Notes under the pieces: model-generated | Databases searched by the model: none | Told to the model about the DNA's origin: nothing | What the model saw: the letters and a program-made list of their open reading frames with translations, nothing else | In this document: positions 8,266 through 18,896 of the stretch, one piece after another | How the letters are laid out: the number at the start of each line of letters is the position of its first letter | How positions within the stretch are numbered: the stretch's first letter is position 1 | Program-made: the position numbers and the translations under genes | DNA from: Prostheceraeus crozeri | Lineage: Eukaryota; Platyhelminthes; Polycladida; Euryleptidae | Direction of reading: 5' to 3' | DNA length: 64,000 nucleotides | Assembly: GCA_907163375.1 (NCBI GenBank) | Contig: CAJQUW010007879.1 | Span: 1 to 64,000, forward strand

Positions 8266-11200
8266 GTGTTTGTCACTTGCTTACTACTGACGATGAAACT
8301 GGATTAATGGATCAAATCAAAATTGTTCACATCTTTTGTCGAAAAATGGACTAAAAACTAACTATTGAAAAAAAGGTAATTATTCAAAATGATAAATATG
8401 ATCACGATTATCTTGACGTTGACTTCAACGTCGAAAAGAAACGAATTGAAATACTAAAGGATTGGGTTTATGGCTCTCGCATAACATTAAATATCACCTT
8501 GAATACTTGTGTAAACTTGTAACTTGTGTAAGAAGGGTAGCAAATTTGCCTATTTCACAGCGAAAAAATAAAAGAATTTGGACATGTGAATGGATTAGTC
8601 GTGAAGAACACGTTCGACATATTAACTTTATCGAAAATGAAATACAGTGGAGAATTTTGTTTTCACAATAAACTATCTGATCTCAATAAAATTCAATTTT
8701 ACAGACGTTTCTATCACTTGAATAACACGACAGCAAAATATCGCCTGAATGGCGAATTTGGTCTGCTGCGATTTGAATATCACTTTTATAAAGCATCAGT
8801 CAATAAATAAATTAAAAACCACACTAGTAGGGAAGAATGTTATTCGAGCTTTCGACCGTCCTTCCGACGGTCATAATCATGAAATGAATGAAAACATTTA
8901 CACCTACACCTACAAAACAAAGCATCAATCAATTATTGGATTGAAATAGTTTTTTATGATAGCAATAATATCAAAAAAATGTGTTACAACCACATAAAAG
9001 AAAACTTAGTTGAAATGAAGTATTCCTGTTCCTGGTGTTGGCGCATACAAAAACTCCTGAAACAGTTGAATTTATTATATCTTTGGCAAAACCAAAAAAT
9101 TTGCAGTTAAGTGAGAGAAAATGCAAGTCTATTGTCAAAACGTGATTAATCGAGCACTTTAGAAATGAATGGTTGGAAAGTGCTGAGAAGAGTCAAACCG
9201 GCATGGACTATTTAGAATTAACGCAATTTGATTGTCAGCTGAAGAACTACTTAACATTCAATTTCAATCATAAAAATGTCATAACTTTGCTAAATTTAGA
9301 TGTGCAAACCATGATTTAATGGCAAGAATATGCAGTTATAAAAATAGATTTGCTTTTGAAGATCGAATCGGCAATTTATGCGCTAAACAAAAGGTGGAAG
9401 CAATATTTCATTTCATTTGTGAATACACCTAAAACAATGACAGAACACATTTCATACTGCTCTGTATTGATTCTTCTAAATGCGATTCCTATGACATGAT
9501 ACAGAAGCTAAATGTACTCGCAGGTAATCTATTGAAGTTAGCGAAATACATCAGAGTGGCCAATAACATCAGAGAACAATAGAGAAATCAGAAGGATACT
9601 TGTTAGGTGATTAATATTCACACGCATTTTATTGAGAAAGATTATCGACGATCAATCTAAATCATTTTCGTGCTGAACGAAAAGGTCCGGAGCAACGTGC
9701 AATTTCTCAAGATTAAAAACGTTTGATTTTCCTCTGAATTACAGGTAAGTTTAGCTTTGATAGTCATTTATTTATTTTAAACTATGTAATGATGCTAAAC
9801 AAGACCCTTTTTTCTGCTCCGGACCTCATGTTCAATACATAATTACGATTATACTTAGCAAATCGAATAGGAAAGGAATTTACCAATCTTGATACTTAGA
9901 TATAACAATAACTTCATTTTGCCGTTTATGTTATCCAAATAATATCTCATGACCATTATTAGACATTAATACATCCAATGATGAATGATTATACATTTGC
10001 AGGTCCTCTGCTTCCAGCGTGACTCATTATTTTATCTCAGCTAGTATTTCATTGCTTCATTCTCGAAATTGTAAATAGATATCATCACAAATTGTCATGT
10101 GCATCGTAATCTGCATTCATCCATAATTTGTAATCATCATAATAATCAACGTGTTTTCACTTTTGAAAATTAGCGTTTCTGACTTCCGACATCTAATGGA
10201 CATCGAAGATCGAAGTCACGACTGCTAGCTAAAAGATGGCAGACGGATAACCGGATTGCACTGCCGATAGCACGGATGTCCGTCTAATAACAACGAACGG
10301 ATATCGGTTGGATATCAGGCTTATCCGCTGATGAGATATACGGATGTCCTTGGGATAAAATTCTGTTATCAGCGGAGACAGACTTTATATCCAAACGGGA
10401 GAAAAAAATGGCACACAGCCGTTCAACCATGAAGATCCGTGGATTTCCGGAGAAAGTATAAGATACGGATATCGGATATCCGCTTGCTCGGGGGGATGGG
10501 ACTAGAAATCTCCATTTCCGGAGACCTCATCTGTTTTTCTGCAATCTGATGGAGACCATCAATCGACCTAGAGAATGTTTGATCAGAAGAAAAAGATAAT
10601 GAGGTAAGGCAGTTACTTATATGCAAAATCGCATTGGGGTTTCAAGCTTCCCGGAACTTTGGAGCATCTTTAGGAGGATGGATTTCGATCGTGGAAACTC
10701 ACTACAATTCAAGAGCTACAGGCACATACAAGGCTAAGAAGAATTGAGTTCTGTCGGGCTACTCTTCAACGACAGCGATTGTATCCAACTGTTTGCGCAG
10801 AATATTTTCTTTAGCGATGATTTGATTTTGATATTAGAACGACTGACAATCGAAGCGTCGCGACAGGTTCATCAATTCGCATGAAAGTATGTTTAGAAAA
10901 CTTACAATGAGACATGTCAACTGAAGTCATTGAAAAGGCTTGCCACTCATTTTTCAAACGCTGCTGCTTGTCTTTGACCTCTAAGGTGTGCATTCAGAGC
11001 CAAAGTGTTTAAATATGTCAAGTGTGGAAACTCCCCATTACTCTAATCTACGAGTATTTTTAGTGGCGACAAATCCGCCATCTTTTTTCGCCGAACAGAT
11101 TTTCAGATTTTTATATTCATTAATTTCAAGAAGTGAAATTTGGTGACAACTTCATTTTACTAGTGCTTCGTACATGAAATTTACTATGCTATTCATTTTT

Positions 11201-12803
11201 CACATCAATTTTGATGTTGAACGTGTCATTTCTGAATAGCATGGCTTTATGGATGAAACAGTGCAGAAATTGTATCATTTGGCTCTCAGATATTGTTTAT
11301 CTACATATTGAAGATACATGTAATACAAATATTTCCTGGAATGAGAAGAAAGGAGTCATAGCTCACTATTTTAGCAATGTTTTTGAGCTTAAGATGGTTT
11401 TTTAATGCTTCATCTGTCAGCGAAGATCAACTCCGCTTGGTTGAAACACGTGACTCTTGCGCTTGCCGTAAAACAGCCCGTCATGCTTTTATCTTGCCGA
11501 TATATGCATTCACACATTGAGTGCACCAGCTGCAAGAAATTCCACCATCTTCATGATAATTGAGCGAGTTGTTCCCACGCAAATCAGTTCGTTTTCACGG
11601 TTGTAACGTCATGTTTAGTCGCTGTCTGATTGCAAATGCAGCTGTTGTATTTCAAATACATGTCATCGGCGGCAATAGTTAGCTGAATTGGACAGCGTTT
11701 AGTTATAAAAGATAATCTTGCTTTTTAATCAATCGGCGGTATCAACGTTAGCACCTTGTATCATTGAGTATCGGCTCTAAATTATCAGGTAGTAGGTAGA
11801 AAACACTAAACTCTAAAGTAGTAGGTAGAGTGTCGGTTCTAAAAAGTATCTGTATACAGTGAAAATCTTTATATGAAAATATTCAGTCTTTTGCAGAGAT
11901 CGCGTTCCTGCTGCGGTCTAATGTGGACCTATTTGCATCTATGAAAGTCAAAACAATCATTTATTGAGGTGATGTTGTTGGTTATTTAGTCACGTTAACC
12001 TTGTGAGTGTGTTTACTGGTTTTATATACCTCTCATTAAATTACTAGGACGTATATGTCTACTGAATTGTTTTTTTGAGTAGTGCATTACCTGTGGCACT
12101 GCATTCTATACGCCGGTAGTGAATTTTTCTCTCTCATTGGGTTGCCGAATTGTTTAAGCGGACGATTTTTGATGCATGCCATATATATGTTTACAATGTG
12201 TTCGGTTTGAATATAGATTTTCTTGTGAACTCAACAGACGTGACTTTTTGTTTCTACAGTTGAAATGAAAAAATGGAGTATTTTGAATTTCAAAAAAAAA
12301 TTTAGGTTGGAAAATACTGTATGAAATTTGAAATGATGGTCATACTCACTCAGAACAGACGATATTGAATCATAGAGTAGGGATATATAGGTAGAGTGTC
12401 GACTCAAAAGTAGTTCTATACAGTGAATATTTTTAAATGAAGAGATTCAGTTTTTTGAGAAGATCACGTTCCCGTGGTCCAAAAAATTATTTGAGCTGTT
12501 CTAAAAAAGTCAAAATTTTTGCCAACTTACATATTGCCGACATGTCTCTTTATAAGTAGTATGCAACATGTTGGATATCAAAAGGAATGAATATTTGCTA
12601 ATAATCATCCTAACTAAGCGGAACTTAAGCTGATTCTCAAGGGAATTTCATGATCCGTATTATAATGGAAGTCTTCATGAAAAAGTCGCGATTTTATTGT
12701 GCTTTCTTGGCCAAAATTTCAAGTTTTTAATTCAATTTTCACCGGCATGATTTAATGTTTCACTAAATTCATGTTTCATTTCTTGAATCTGAATAGTGAT
12801 GTG
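8266..12803. other. Intergenic A+T-rich DNA, no convincing gene
   Basis: No recognisable coding region is seen. A 74-codon plus-strand frame at 8586-8810 and its neighbours look like relics but match nothing I know. An 11-bp perfect inverted repeat (GGTCCGGAGCA) lies at 9684-9694 and 9815-9825. From 10230 to 10480, CGGAT/ATCCG words are over-represented. A diverged direct duplication lies at about 11819-11912 and 12388-12474. Confidence 0.5.
11819..12474. repeat. Diverged direct repeat pair (about 90 bp each)
   Basis: TAGGTAGAGTGTCG followed by TATACAGTGAA, ATTCAGT and GATCxCGTTCC occurs at about 11819-11912 and again at 12388-12474. The copies have substitutions and small indels, so they are an old duplication or two copies of a short dispersed repeat. 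Confidence 0.55.
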
Positions 12804-13181
12804 AGTAGTGAAAACTGTGCCCTACTTGCCAGGGATAGGTACATGGATAGGTACATGTAAAGTTTAGTGTTATCAATAGGTACATGGATAGGTACATGTA
12901 AAGTTTAGTGTTGTCAATAGGAACATGGATAGGTACATGGATAGGTACATGTATACTTTAGTTATCGATAGGCACATGGATAGGTACATGTATAATTCAG
13001 TGTTATCAATAGGAACTTGTATGAGATCTGTTTTACTGGATAGGTACATGTGTTTGGTACACTGTGTTTCGGAACGTCTATGATCGAACTTGTGTGGTTT
13101 GGTTCTGAGCACTTGGGTACGTACCGATAGACGTCCGTTGTTTGATTTTGAATGGGTTTGCTCAATTGCGACTATTGTGAC
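12804..13181 (+). repeat. Polinton left terminal inverted repeat
   Basis: The repeat starts AGTAGTGAAAACTG and ends at ATTGTGAC. It pairs with 33470-33847 with equal length. It is built from many copies of an ATAGGTACATG word, arranged in larger units that include AGTTTAGTGTT-like spacers. Frames inside it are therefore not genes. Confidence 0.95.
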
Positions 13182-13317
13182 AATTATTTTTAATGTAGCA
13201 CTATTTAGATGTGAAACTTTACTGTGCAGTTATGATTTAGTTGCTCCCCAATAAGAAAACCAATTCCAGAACTATGTTTAAAATGAAAAGACAAGAGATT
13301 TACAATGTAAGTTTAAT

Positions 13318-13608
13318 TTAAGCGTGAAAAATAAATGAGGGGTGCAAATCACGTCCCTCAGGCGACTCCATGATCTTCAAGAAGTCATCACACCACTCAT
13401 GGAATGTCGGATTTTTACTAAAGTCATGGTCACATTCGTGTACCGGACACTTCACCGGTAGTCCATTCCGCCTTTGAAGTGCAGAGACAGTCAAGGTCTT
13501 CCATAGGGCCACTTTGCAGCCGCAAGACAGATGCATGGTCATGTCCAACTGACCTCCCATAATGACTTGGCTGTCATTTTGAAAATAAAATAGTGGTTTT
13601 GAGGACAT
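13318..13608 (-). CDS. Polinton small Cys/His protein, RING- or zinc-ribbon-like
   Basis: This 96-residue protein has Cys/His pairs spaced as in a cross-brace or ribbon fold: HLSCGCK near 27-32, then CPVHECDHDF near 54-63. No membrane segment is visible. A TATATAAA box lies about 58 bases upstream (13666-13673), and its promoter region is shared with the divergent gene at 13833. The family is not recognised. By position and promoter it is an accessory gene rather than a virion gene (inference). Confidence 0.6.
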   Translation of the reverse strand: MSSKPLFYFQNDSQVIMGGQLDMTMHLSCGCKVALWKTLTVSALQRRNGLPVKCPVHECDHDFSKNPTFHEWCDDFLKIMESPEGRDLHPSFIFHA

Positions 13609-13665
13609 GCTTCTTGTTATGGAACGTTGAGGATAAGTACTTAACAGTTTGGAACAATGTCATCC

Positions 13666-13750
13666 TTTATATAGTTATATATATTCTTTAGGGAAGTTCG
13701 GTACCTCTCTGATTGGCTGTTAGGATTTCCTTTGTTTAAAAAGTATATAA
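13666..13750. promoter_or_regulatory. Divergent TATA boxes of the Polinton left end
   Basis: A minus-strand TATATAAA at 13666-13673 serves the gene ending its 5' side at 13608, and a plus-strand TATATAA at 13744-13750 serves the gene starting at 13833. The boxes lie about 60-90 bases from the start codons. Confidence 0.65.
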
Positions 13751-13832
13751 GTCCGAGGTTTGTACCAATTCTTATCAAAGGTTCTAATCCTCACGTTTAC
13801 AAGTTACAATTATTTTAAATCTACAAGTCATA

Positions 13833-14297
13833 ATGGATCGCAAACAGAAAGCCGCAGTTGAGAACGGTACTGCTGATCGTACCACTTCGCCAGTGGAACG
13901 TACCAGTACACCTCCCCAATCTCCGATGGAGCGATCGACAACACCAAACGAGGAGCCGGTGGTGTTCACCCAAGCCCCTGCATCGCCCGACTACTCGAGT
14001 GATGAGGATAGTGACGTATCAATTGAGACGATGCGTCACATGAATAAGAAGTCCATGCGAACGCCACTTTATGGACGGGTCACGGTCAAAGTCAAGAACG
14101 CCCCGAAAAAGTATCACACCAAACGGGTGTTCATGAGGATGGAGCCGAACGAGCGGAACCTCACAACCGCTCTCGAATTTTCGGTCATCGACCTTGACAC
14201 ACCACGTCGCTGTCCCTGTGCGCCCAAGAAGACCAGGATCCATGTGCAAGTGGACTTGAAAAAACTTGTACCCTTTCCTTACCTTGATGACATTTAG
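13833..14297 (+). CDS. Polinton accessory protein, Ser/Pro/acidic N-terminus
   Basis: The 154-residue product has a T/S/P-rich N-terminal half with an acidic patch (SSDEDSDVS, about 53-61) and a basic, more ordered C-terminal half with a CPC motif (RRCPCAPKK). The ATG is the first after a TATATAA box 83 bases upstream. No family is recognised. The layout, a disordered acidic arm plus a compact basic domain, is typical of small regulatory or DNA-binding virus proteins, but this is inference only. Confidence 0.6.
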   Translation: MDRKQKAAVENGTADRTTSPVERTSTPPQSPMERSTTPNEEPVVFTQAPASPDYSSDEDSDVSIETMRHMNKKSMRTPLYGRVTVKVKNAPKKYHTKRVFMRMEPNERNLTTALEFSVIDLDTPRRCPCAPKKTRIHVQVDLKKLVPFPYLDDI

Positions 14298-15210
14298 TGT
14301 GTTTTTTCTTAATCTCTTTATTTAATATTTATTTGTATATATGAACAGACTTGTTTTATCATTTCACAAATCGGTCTTCAATTAAGGTCTGAATGGGAAA
14401 GGGGAATAACTATCTACAATTAATGATGTTCAATAACTGAATTGAAACAAAAAATCAAGTATGAAGACTTCAACTTGAAATAAATAGGAACATATAACTT
14501 TTAAAGAAACAGTTATGTTGTTAATTTTAAAATGCTTGTAGCAGTCCAGGATGATATCATACATGTGTCATACACGACATCATAAGAATGAGAATGAAAA
14601 GACCTTTAGAATGATATAAGGTATGTACCTATTCGATGGGAAAATCCTAGTTGTATGCAACTGTATGCAAGCAGACAAATGTTAGATTTTTAAATTCACT
14701 AAGTTTTTAGCCCATTCTTTAAAGACATGTAGCTCTCTAGTTATATGTCATACATGTGTCATACAATACACCATTAGAATCAGCATGAAAAGAGCATTCG
14801 AATGATATATTGTATGTACCCATTTGATGAAAAAATCCTAGTTGTATGCATCTGTATGCAACTTGAAAAATTCCAAGTTTTTTTACAAAAATGACTAAGT
14901 TTACAAATTTTCAAAGTTAAAGTTTTACAACCAAAAATGACCATAATATACAAACCTCTACACTTGACCTTGACCTTAGACCTGACCTTGACCTTTGACC
15001 TTCATACACTTCATACACTTCATACACTTCATACACTTCATACACTTCATACACTTCATACACGGCGGGGGGGGGGCCTCAAAATTTCTCGGGCGCTTCG
15101 CGCCCTCGAAATTTTTCGGATTATAGGGTAAATAAATTTTCGAGTGCGCTTCGCGCACTCGAAAATTTATTTACCCATGGGTTCCGGGTGCCATAGATAC
15201 TCTTCTTGCT
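14298..15210. repeat. Polinton non-coding block with duplications and simple repeats
   Basis: Two about 115-bp diverged copies lie at 14556-14670 and 14747-14861; both contain ATACATGTGTC and end CTGTATGCAA. A TTGACC-type simple repeat (14962-15000) follows, then a 10-bp CTTCATACAC array of about 6.4 copies (15000-15063) and a G-run. No gene is seen. Confidence 0.75.
15081..15176. repeat. Two strong hairpins with a shared GCGCTTCGCGC core
   Basis: Hairpin 1 has 16-bp arms (15081-15096 and 15100-15115, 14 matches). Hairpin 2 has 24-bp perfect arms (15126-15149 and 15153-15176). Both have a TTC loop inside GCGCTTCGCGC, flanked by different but self-complementary sequence. Confidence 0.9.
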
Positions 15211-15211
15211 T

Positions 15212-15434
15212 CCCTAACCCTAACCTTAACCCTAACCCTAACCCTAACCCTAACCCTAACCCTAACCCTAACCCTAACCTTAACCCTAACCCTAACCTTA
15301 ACCCTAACCCTAACCTTAACCCTAACCCTAACCCTAACCCTAACCCTAACCCTAACCCTAACCCTAACCTTAACCCTAACCCTAACCCTTAACCCTAACC
15401 CTAACCCTTAACCCTAATCCTAACCCTAACCCTA
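15212..15434 (+). repeat. Interstitial telomeric repeat array (CCCTAA)n
   Basis: About 37 units of CCCTAA, with several CCTTAA-type variants, run for 223 bp inside the Polinton. Frames with repeated NP codons across it are artefacts of the repeat. Confidence 0.96.
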
Positions 15435-15443
15435 GTATTTTAA

Positions 15444-15526
15444 TTTTGGCGCGAAATTCAAATTTTCGAAAAAAAGTCTTTAAATTTGATTATTCACATT
15501 TTGGCGCGAAATTTGAATTTTCGAAA
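15444..15526. repeat. Direct repeat pair TTTTGGCGCGAAATT
   Basis: A 28-bp word occurs at 15444-15471 and 15499-15526 with only small differences. It immediately follows the telomeric array. Confidence 0.7.
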
Positions 15527-15971
15527 TTTAGCACTTAATTCAAATTTAATGTTCTATTCAAATCACACGTTTATATCTTCAATTCAAATATGAATCATTA
15601 TATGACTATTAATAATAACATGTATATCAAATAATACATCAGTCCATCAGTTCATATTACTTTGAATTCACTCTACTGTTTACATGTAGAAATCTTTCAA
15701 CACATATGATGGCACTTCCATTTCTAAGGTTAAAAATAAACCAGCTGTTCCAATTCTTGTTTGAGTTATCAATTTTGTTTAACCGTACCAATTCCAGGAT
15801 GTGATGTCATAAGGTCTTTGTTCATAGTTGCTTTGTCAATTTCATATATAAAGAAGTTGCACACAACGAATTTTCACTCATTTTCAAATTATTTAGTGTC
15901 CATAACAGACGTCGTTCTTCGTTCCTCCGTTCTCCGGTTCTTATTACAATTCTGAAGTGAGTTTCATTGTC

Positions 15972-16211
15972 ATGTTGTGCTACTCTATAGGATATTCGGG
16001 AGTAGGAACATTATTAAGTTTTTATAACCAAATAGCTTTAAATATAGAAGCTTGGGTTTTTAGGATAGGAACACTTTATGTTATATTATTAACCATGTTT
16101 TTTTTTAATTTTTCATCCTATATTAAGTCACTGAGCGAGAGACATGAATATATCAGTTTAAATGTAAGTGTATTTGAATCAACAAGATTTTCACAGTTTG
16201 TAAATAAATAA
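15972..16211 (+). CDS. Polinton small membrane protein
   Basis: This 79-residue frame from the first ATG is strongly hydrophobic. One likely membrane segment covers about 45-65 (GTLYVILLTMFFFNF) and a weaker one covers the N-terminus. A TATATAAAG box at 15847-15855 lies about 120 bases upstream and AATAAA signals follow the stop (16206-16226), so it has a complete small transcription unit. The function is unknown. A membrane role such as viroporin or exit factor is only a possibility. Confidence 0.45.
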   Translation: MLCYSIGYSGVGTLLSFYNQIALNIEAWVFRIGTLYVILLTMFFFNFSSYIKSLSERHEYISLNVSVFESTRFSQFVNK

Positions 16212-16594
16212 AAGATACCTAAATAAAGCCTTCATCCATTTTAAATATTCAGTCTGTCATCTGCTAACAGATGTATAAAATTCAAGCTTGTTTAATTAAA
16301 CAAATTGAGGATTGGTTGAAATTTTCGAAATTTCAGTTTCATTTCATTAAATTAATTTCGAAATTAAATAATAGTAAATCAGCTGTTTCCAAATTTCAAC
16401 TCTTCTTATGAGCTAACCCTTTTCGAATAAATATCTAATTTTCGACTTTCGGTTTCAATTTCAACTTCAAATTTTATTTCTTTCTCAGATTTCTCCAATA
16501 TGAAAGTAGCACTTAATAGACCTTTGATGATGGTATATAAATGCGTTCTCGTTTAACAAGAGATTAAATTATAATCAATTTTTCCTATATAGAA

Positions 16595-18737
16595 ATGGTC
16601 CGACAAGAAAGTATTGCGCGACAACGGCTGATCTTTCACTACTGTGAAACATGCCGACTGCCTGTTCGTCATGCCAACAAGAGTGGCCACAAAGACTGCA
16701 TATTCAAAGAGGATTTCACATACCTCTATTGCTTAACCTGCAAAACATATGAGAGGAGCAACGACAAGGTCAACAGCGACTCAGCAAAAGCCTTCATTGT
16801 CAAACACACGCCCTGTGCCCAACAGAATGGCCGGAAAGGCATCAACCTTACCTCCAAGTCAGAGAAAAGGAAATTGGAGAGGCTTTTTAATAAGGAAAGG
16901 CCGACTGAAGGCGTGCTCTCACAGGTGGACGAGCCTGAGACAAAGAAAGCCCCCAAGTCCCGAGCACCTAAGAAGGTCCCCAAGTCTCGAGAATTTATTG
17001 ATGAGACTTTCAGTGATTTTGAGGTAAGTGTAGTCAATTCTAAATGCTAACTTGAACGGACAACTGACTCACAGTTGACAAAAAGTACTGCTTCCTTTAG
17101 ATTAAAATAAATTTGTTGTTAACACATTTCAGGACATGGTGATGCCCCCACCGAAGAAAGCCAAGGTGTTGGTGCAGAAGAAACTGGTCGTTCAAGATGT
17201 GAGATTCTATTTACTCAGGTTAGTAATCGTGTGCACAAACTAAATCAATATTTCATAAATATTTCAGTGTGAGGTGCCTCGACCGCTGAAAGTCAGTTTC
17301 GAAGACAATAATGCGGTGGAAAACTTGCGAAAGGTAAGAAATTAATTTGCTTGTTACTTCTTAATGTGAAATTGAACATGAATTTTTATTTTCAGCTGTT
17401 TCCAAGTGTCCAAAGGTATCCTGCAATACCTCGGTTGAATTCGCCGGAAAAGGAAACCATTTCAAGTCCCGTAAGTGTGATTTTCATGGTCTACGATTCG
17501 ATATCAGACAACAATACCTGGAAAAAACTTTACATGTATATAGTCTATGTCTATATTAATTCTCATTAATATCTATTTAGTTATAAAAACATTATCAAAT
17601 TTTCGCTGCAGGCTGTACGATCTTTGTCCCTTAAAAGACATCAGCGGAGCTTTCTGTCTACGCCGGCGACCACCACATCTATGGAGGATAACGAGGAGAG
17701 GCCCTACTCCATCCGTGAATCATCGGGCGATTCCTCGTCATCTGATGACGACGTCTCCACCACGTCGTCTCCAACATCCTCATCCGATGACGATAATTCG
17801 GTTGCAAATGTAAGTTTAATGCTTAGATGACTGCATCAGCAGAGAACTTTTCCATTGTAATTTAGAAACCCACTTGAGTAAAAATTTATTAATCTGTAAT
17901 AGATCAATTTATCTTCTAGAATGATTCGATGGTTCTTTCGGAGGACGAAGGTGGATCAAATCGAGGGACAATCGAGCTGAAGGTATGTGAAATTCACATT
18001 TGGAGTTAATAAATGTCAACAAGTTAATTTTCATTTATGTAATTGAATTTACATAGTGTTAATTTTAATTTTGATAAATGTTAACAATTGCAAATAGTTC
18101 ATAAACAATTGTTTCTTTTCGTTTGCAGGACTCCGTGATGCATGCATCACAGGAGGTCTCCTTCAGCAACATCCGGGCATCCCCGAGCTGGAGTGTCCGC
18201 CTGCCGCCGTCCCCAATGATCTGCTTGGCTCCATCATCCCCTGCACGTCTTCCCTTGCCGCTATCTCCTCCGAACCCATTACCGACGCCAAGTGCAGCTC
18301 CTTCCTCCCCGGTAGTACTTCCCACAACACCTCCCCCAGTTGCAGCTCTACCAACGTCGGATGTGACGGCTCCTCTCCCAGTGCGGGATTATAACGTCGA
18401 CTTGGACGCAACCTCGACAGAAGAGGATGTACATAACAAGTTACGTCTCTGCCAGGAGCGCCTACAGCAGGCAGAGGAGCGGGAGAAGAAAATGAAGGAG
18501 GAGAACAGAGGCTTGATTGAATCTGTGAGGAACCTAACACAATCAAATCTCCTGTTGGCCTCCCAGGTTTCGAACAGTCGCATTAATGAAAAGGAAACTT
18601 TAATGCACATTGACTGCATGAACAATGTAATTAGAAAAGTGAGACTGACTCACATGAACGATTTCAGCGTCTGCACCAAAGGATGCAGTCATTTGAAGCT
18701 GAATCACAGCGGTATTGTAAAGTGTATCAAACTTTAA
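16595..18737 (+). CDS. Polinton multi-exon gene, zinc-binding N-terminus and coiled-coil C-terminus
   Basis: The region looks like about seven exons and six short GT-AG introns. The first exon (16595-17021) encodes Cys pairs of zinc-ribbon type (YCETC, CIF, YCLTCK) followed by a K/P-rich basic tail, and ends at a consensus GTAAGT donor. The last exon (18129-18737) encodes a Pro/Ser/Ala-rich stretch and a charged coiled coil. Middle exons are Ser/Asp-rich. A TATATAAA box at 16534-16541 lies about 55 bases before the ATG. Predicted introns have been reported in some Polinton genes, but so many in one gene is unusual. The product is not recognised. Boundaries come from splice consensus only and need RNA evidence. 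Confidence 0.55.
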
Positions 18738-18857
18738 CTTTTAACTTTCTTCATTTAAGAAAAAGAAATTATCTAGCATTTTATGTTTTCTCTTTACAAC
18801 AGATCGGAACATACGGTATTGGCTGGTGATGACGCTGACGTCATTAGATGGTAGATG

Positions 18858-18864
18858 TATATAA
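18858..18864 (+). promoter_or_regulatory. TATA box of the Polinton polymerase gene
   Basis: TATATAA lies 33-39 bases before the polymerase ATG at 18897, so the 5' leader must be very short. Confidence 0.65.
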
Positions 18865-18896
18865 GGGCTTGCTAATTTCAATCCTCATCAATAATC

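Noticed and set aside
9670-9830. Possible spliced-leader RNA or hairpin gene (CAG-GTAAGT at 9744, inverted GGTCCGGAGCA)
   Set aside because: No promoter, Sm site or repeated copies seen; the inverted words are 120 bases apart.
10325-10385. CTGATGAG as in a hammerhead ribozyme core
   Set aside because: No matching GAAAC arm at the right distance and no three-stem fold. The other CTGATGA words in the window also lack it.
12873-13165. Open frames shared by both Polinton ends
   Set aside because: They are products of the tandem words in the terminal inverted repeats and occur in both copies only because the ends are the same.
15144-15392. Open frame rich in NP repeats
   Set aside because: It is the translation of the CCCTAA array, not a gene.
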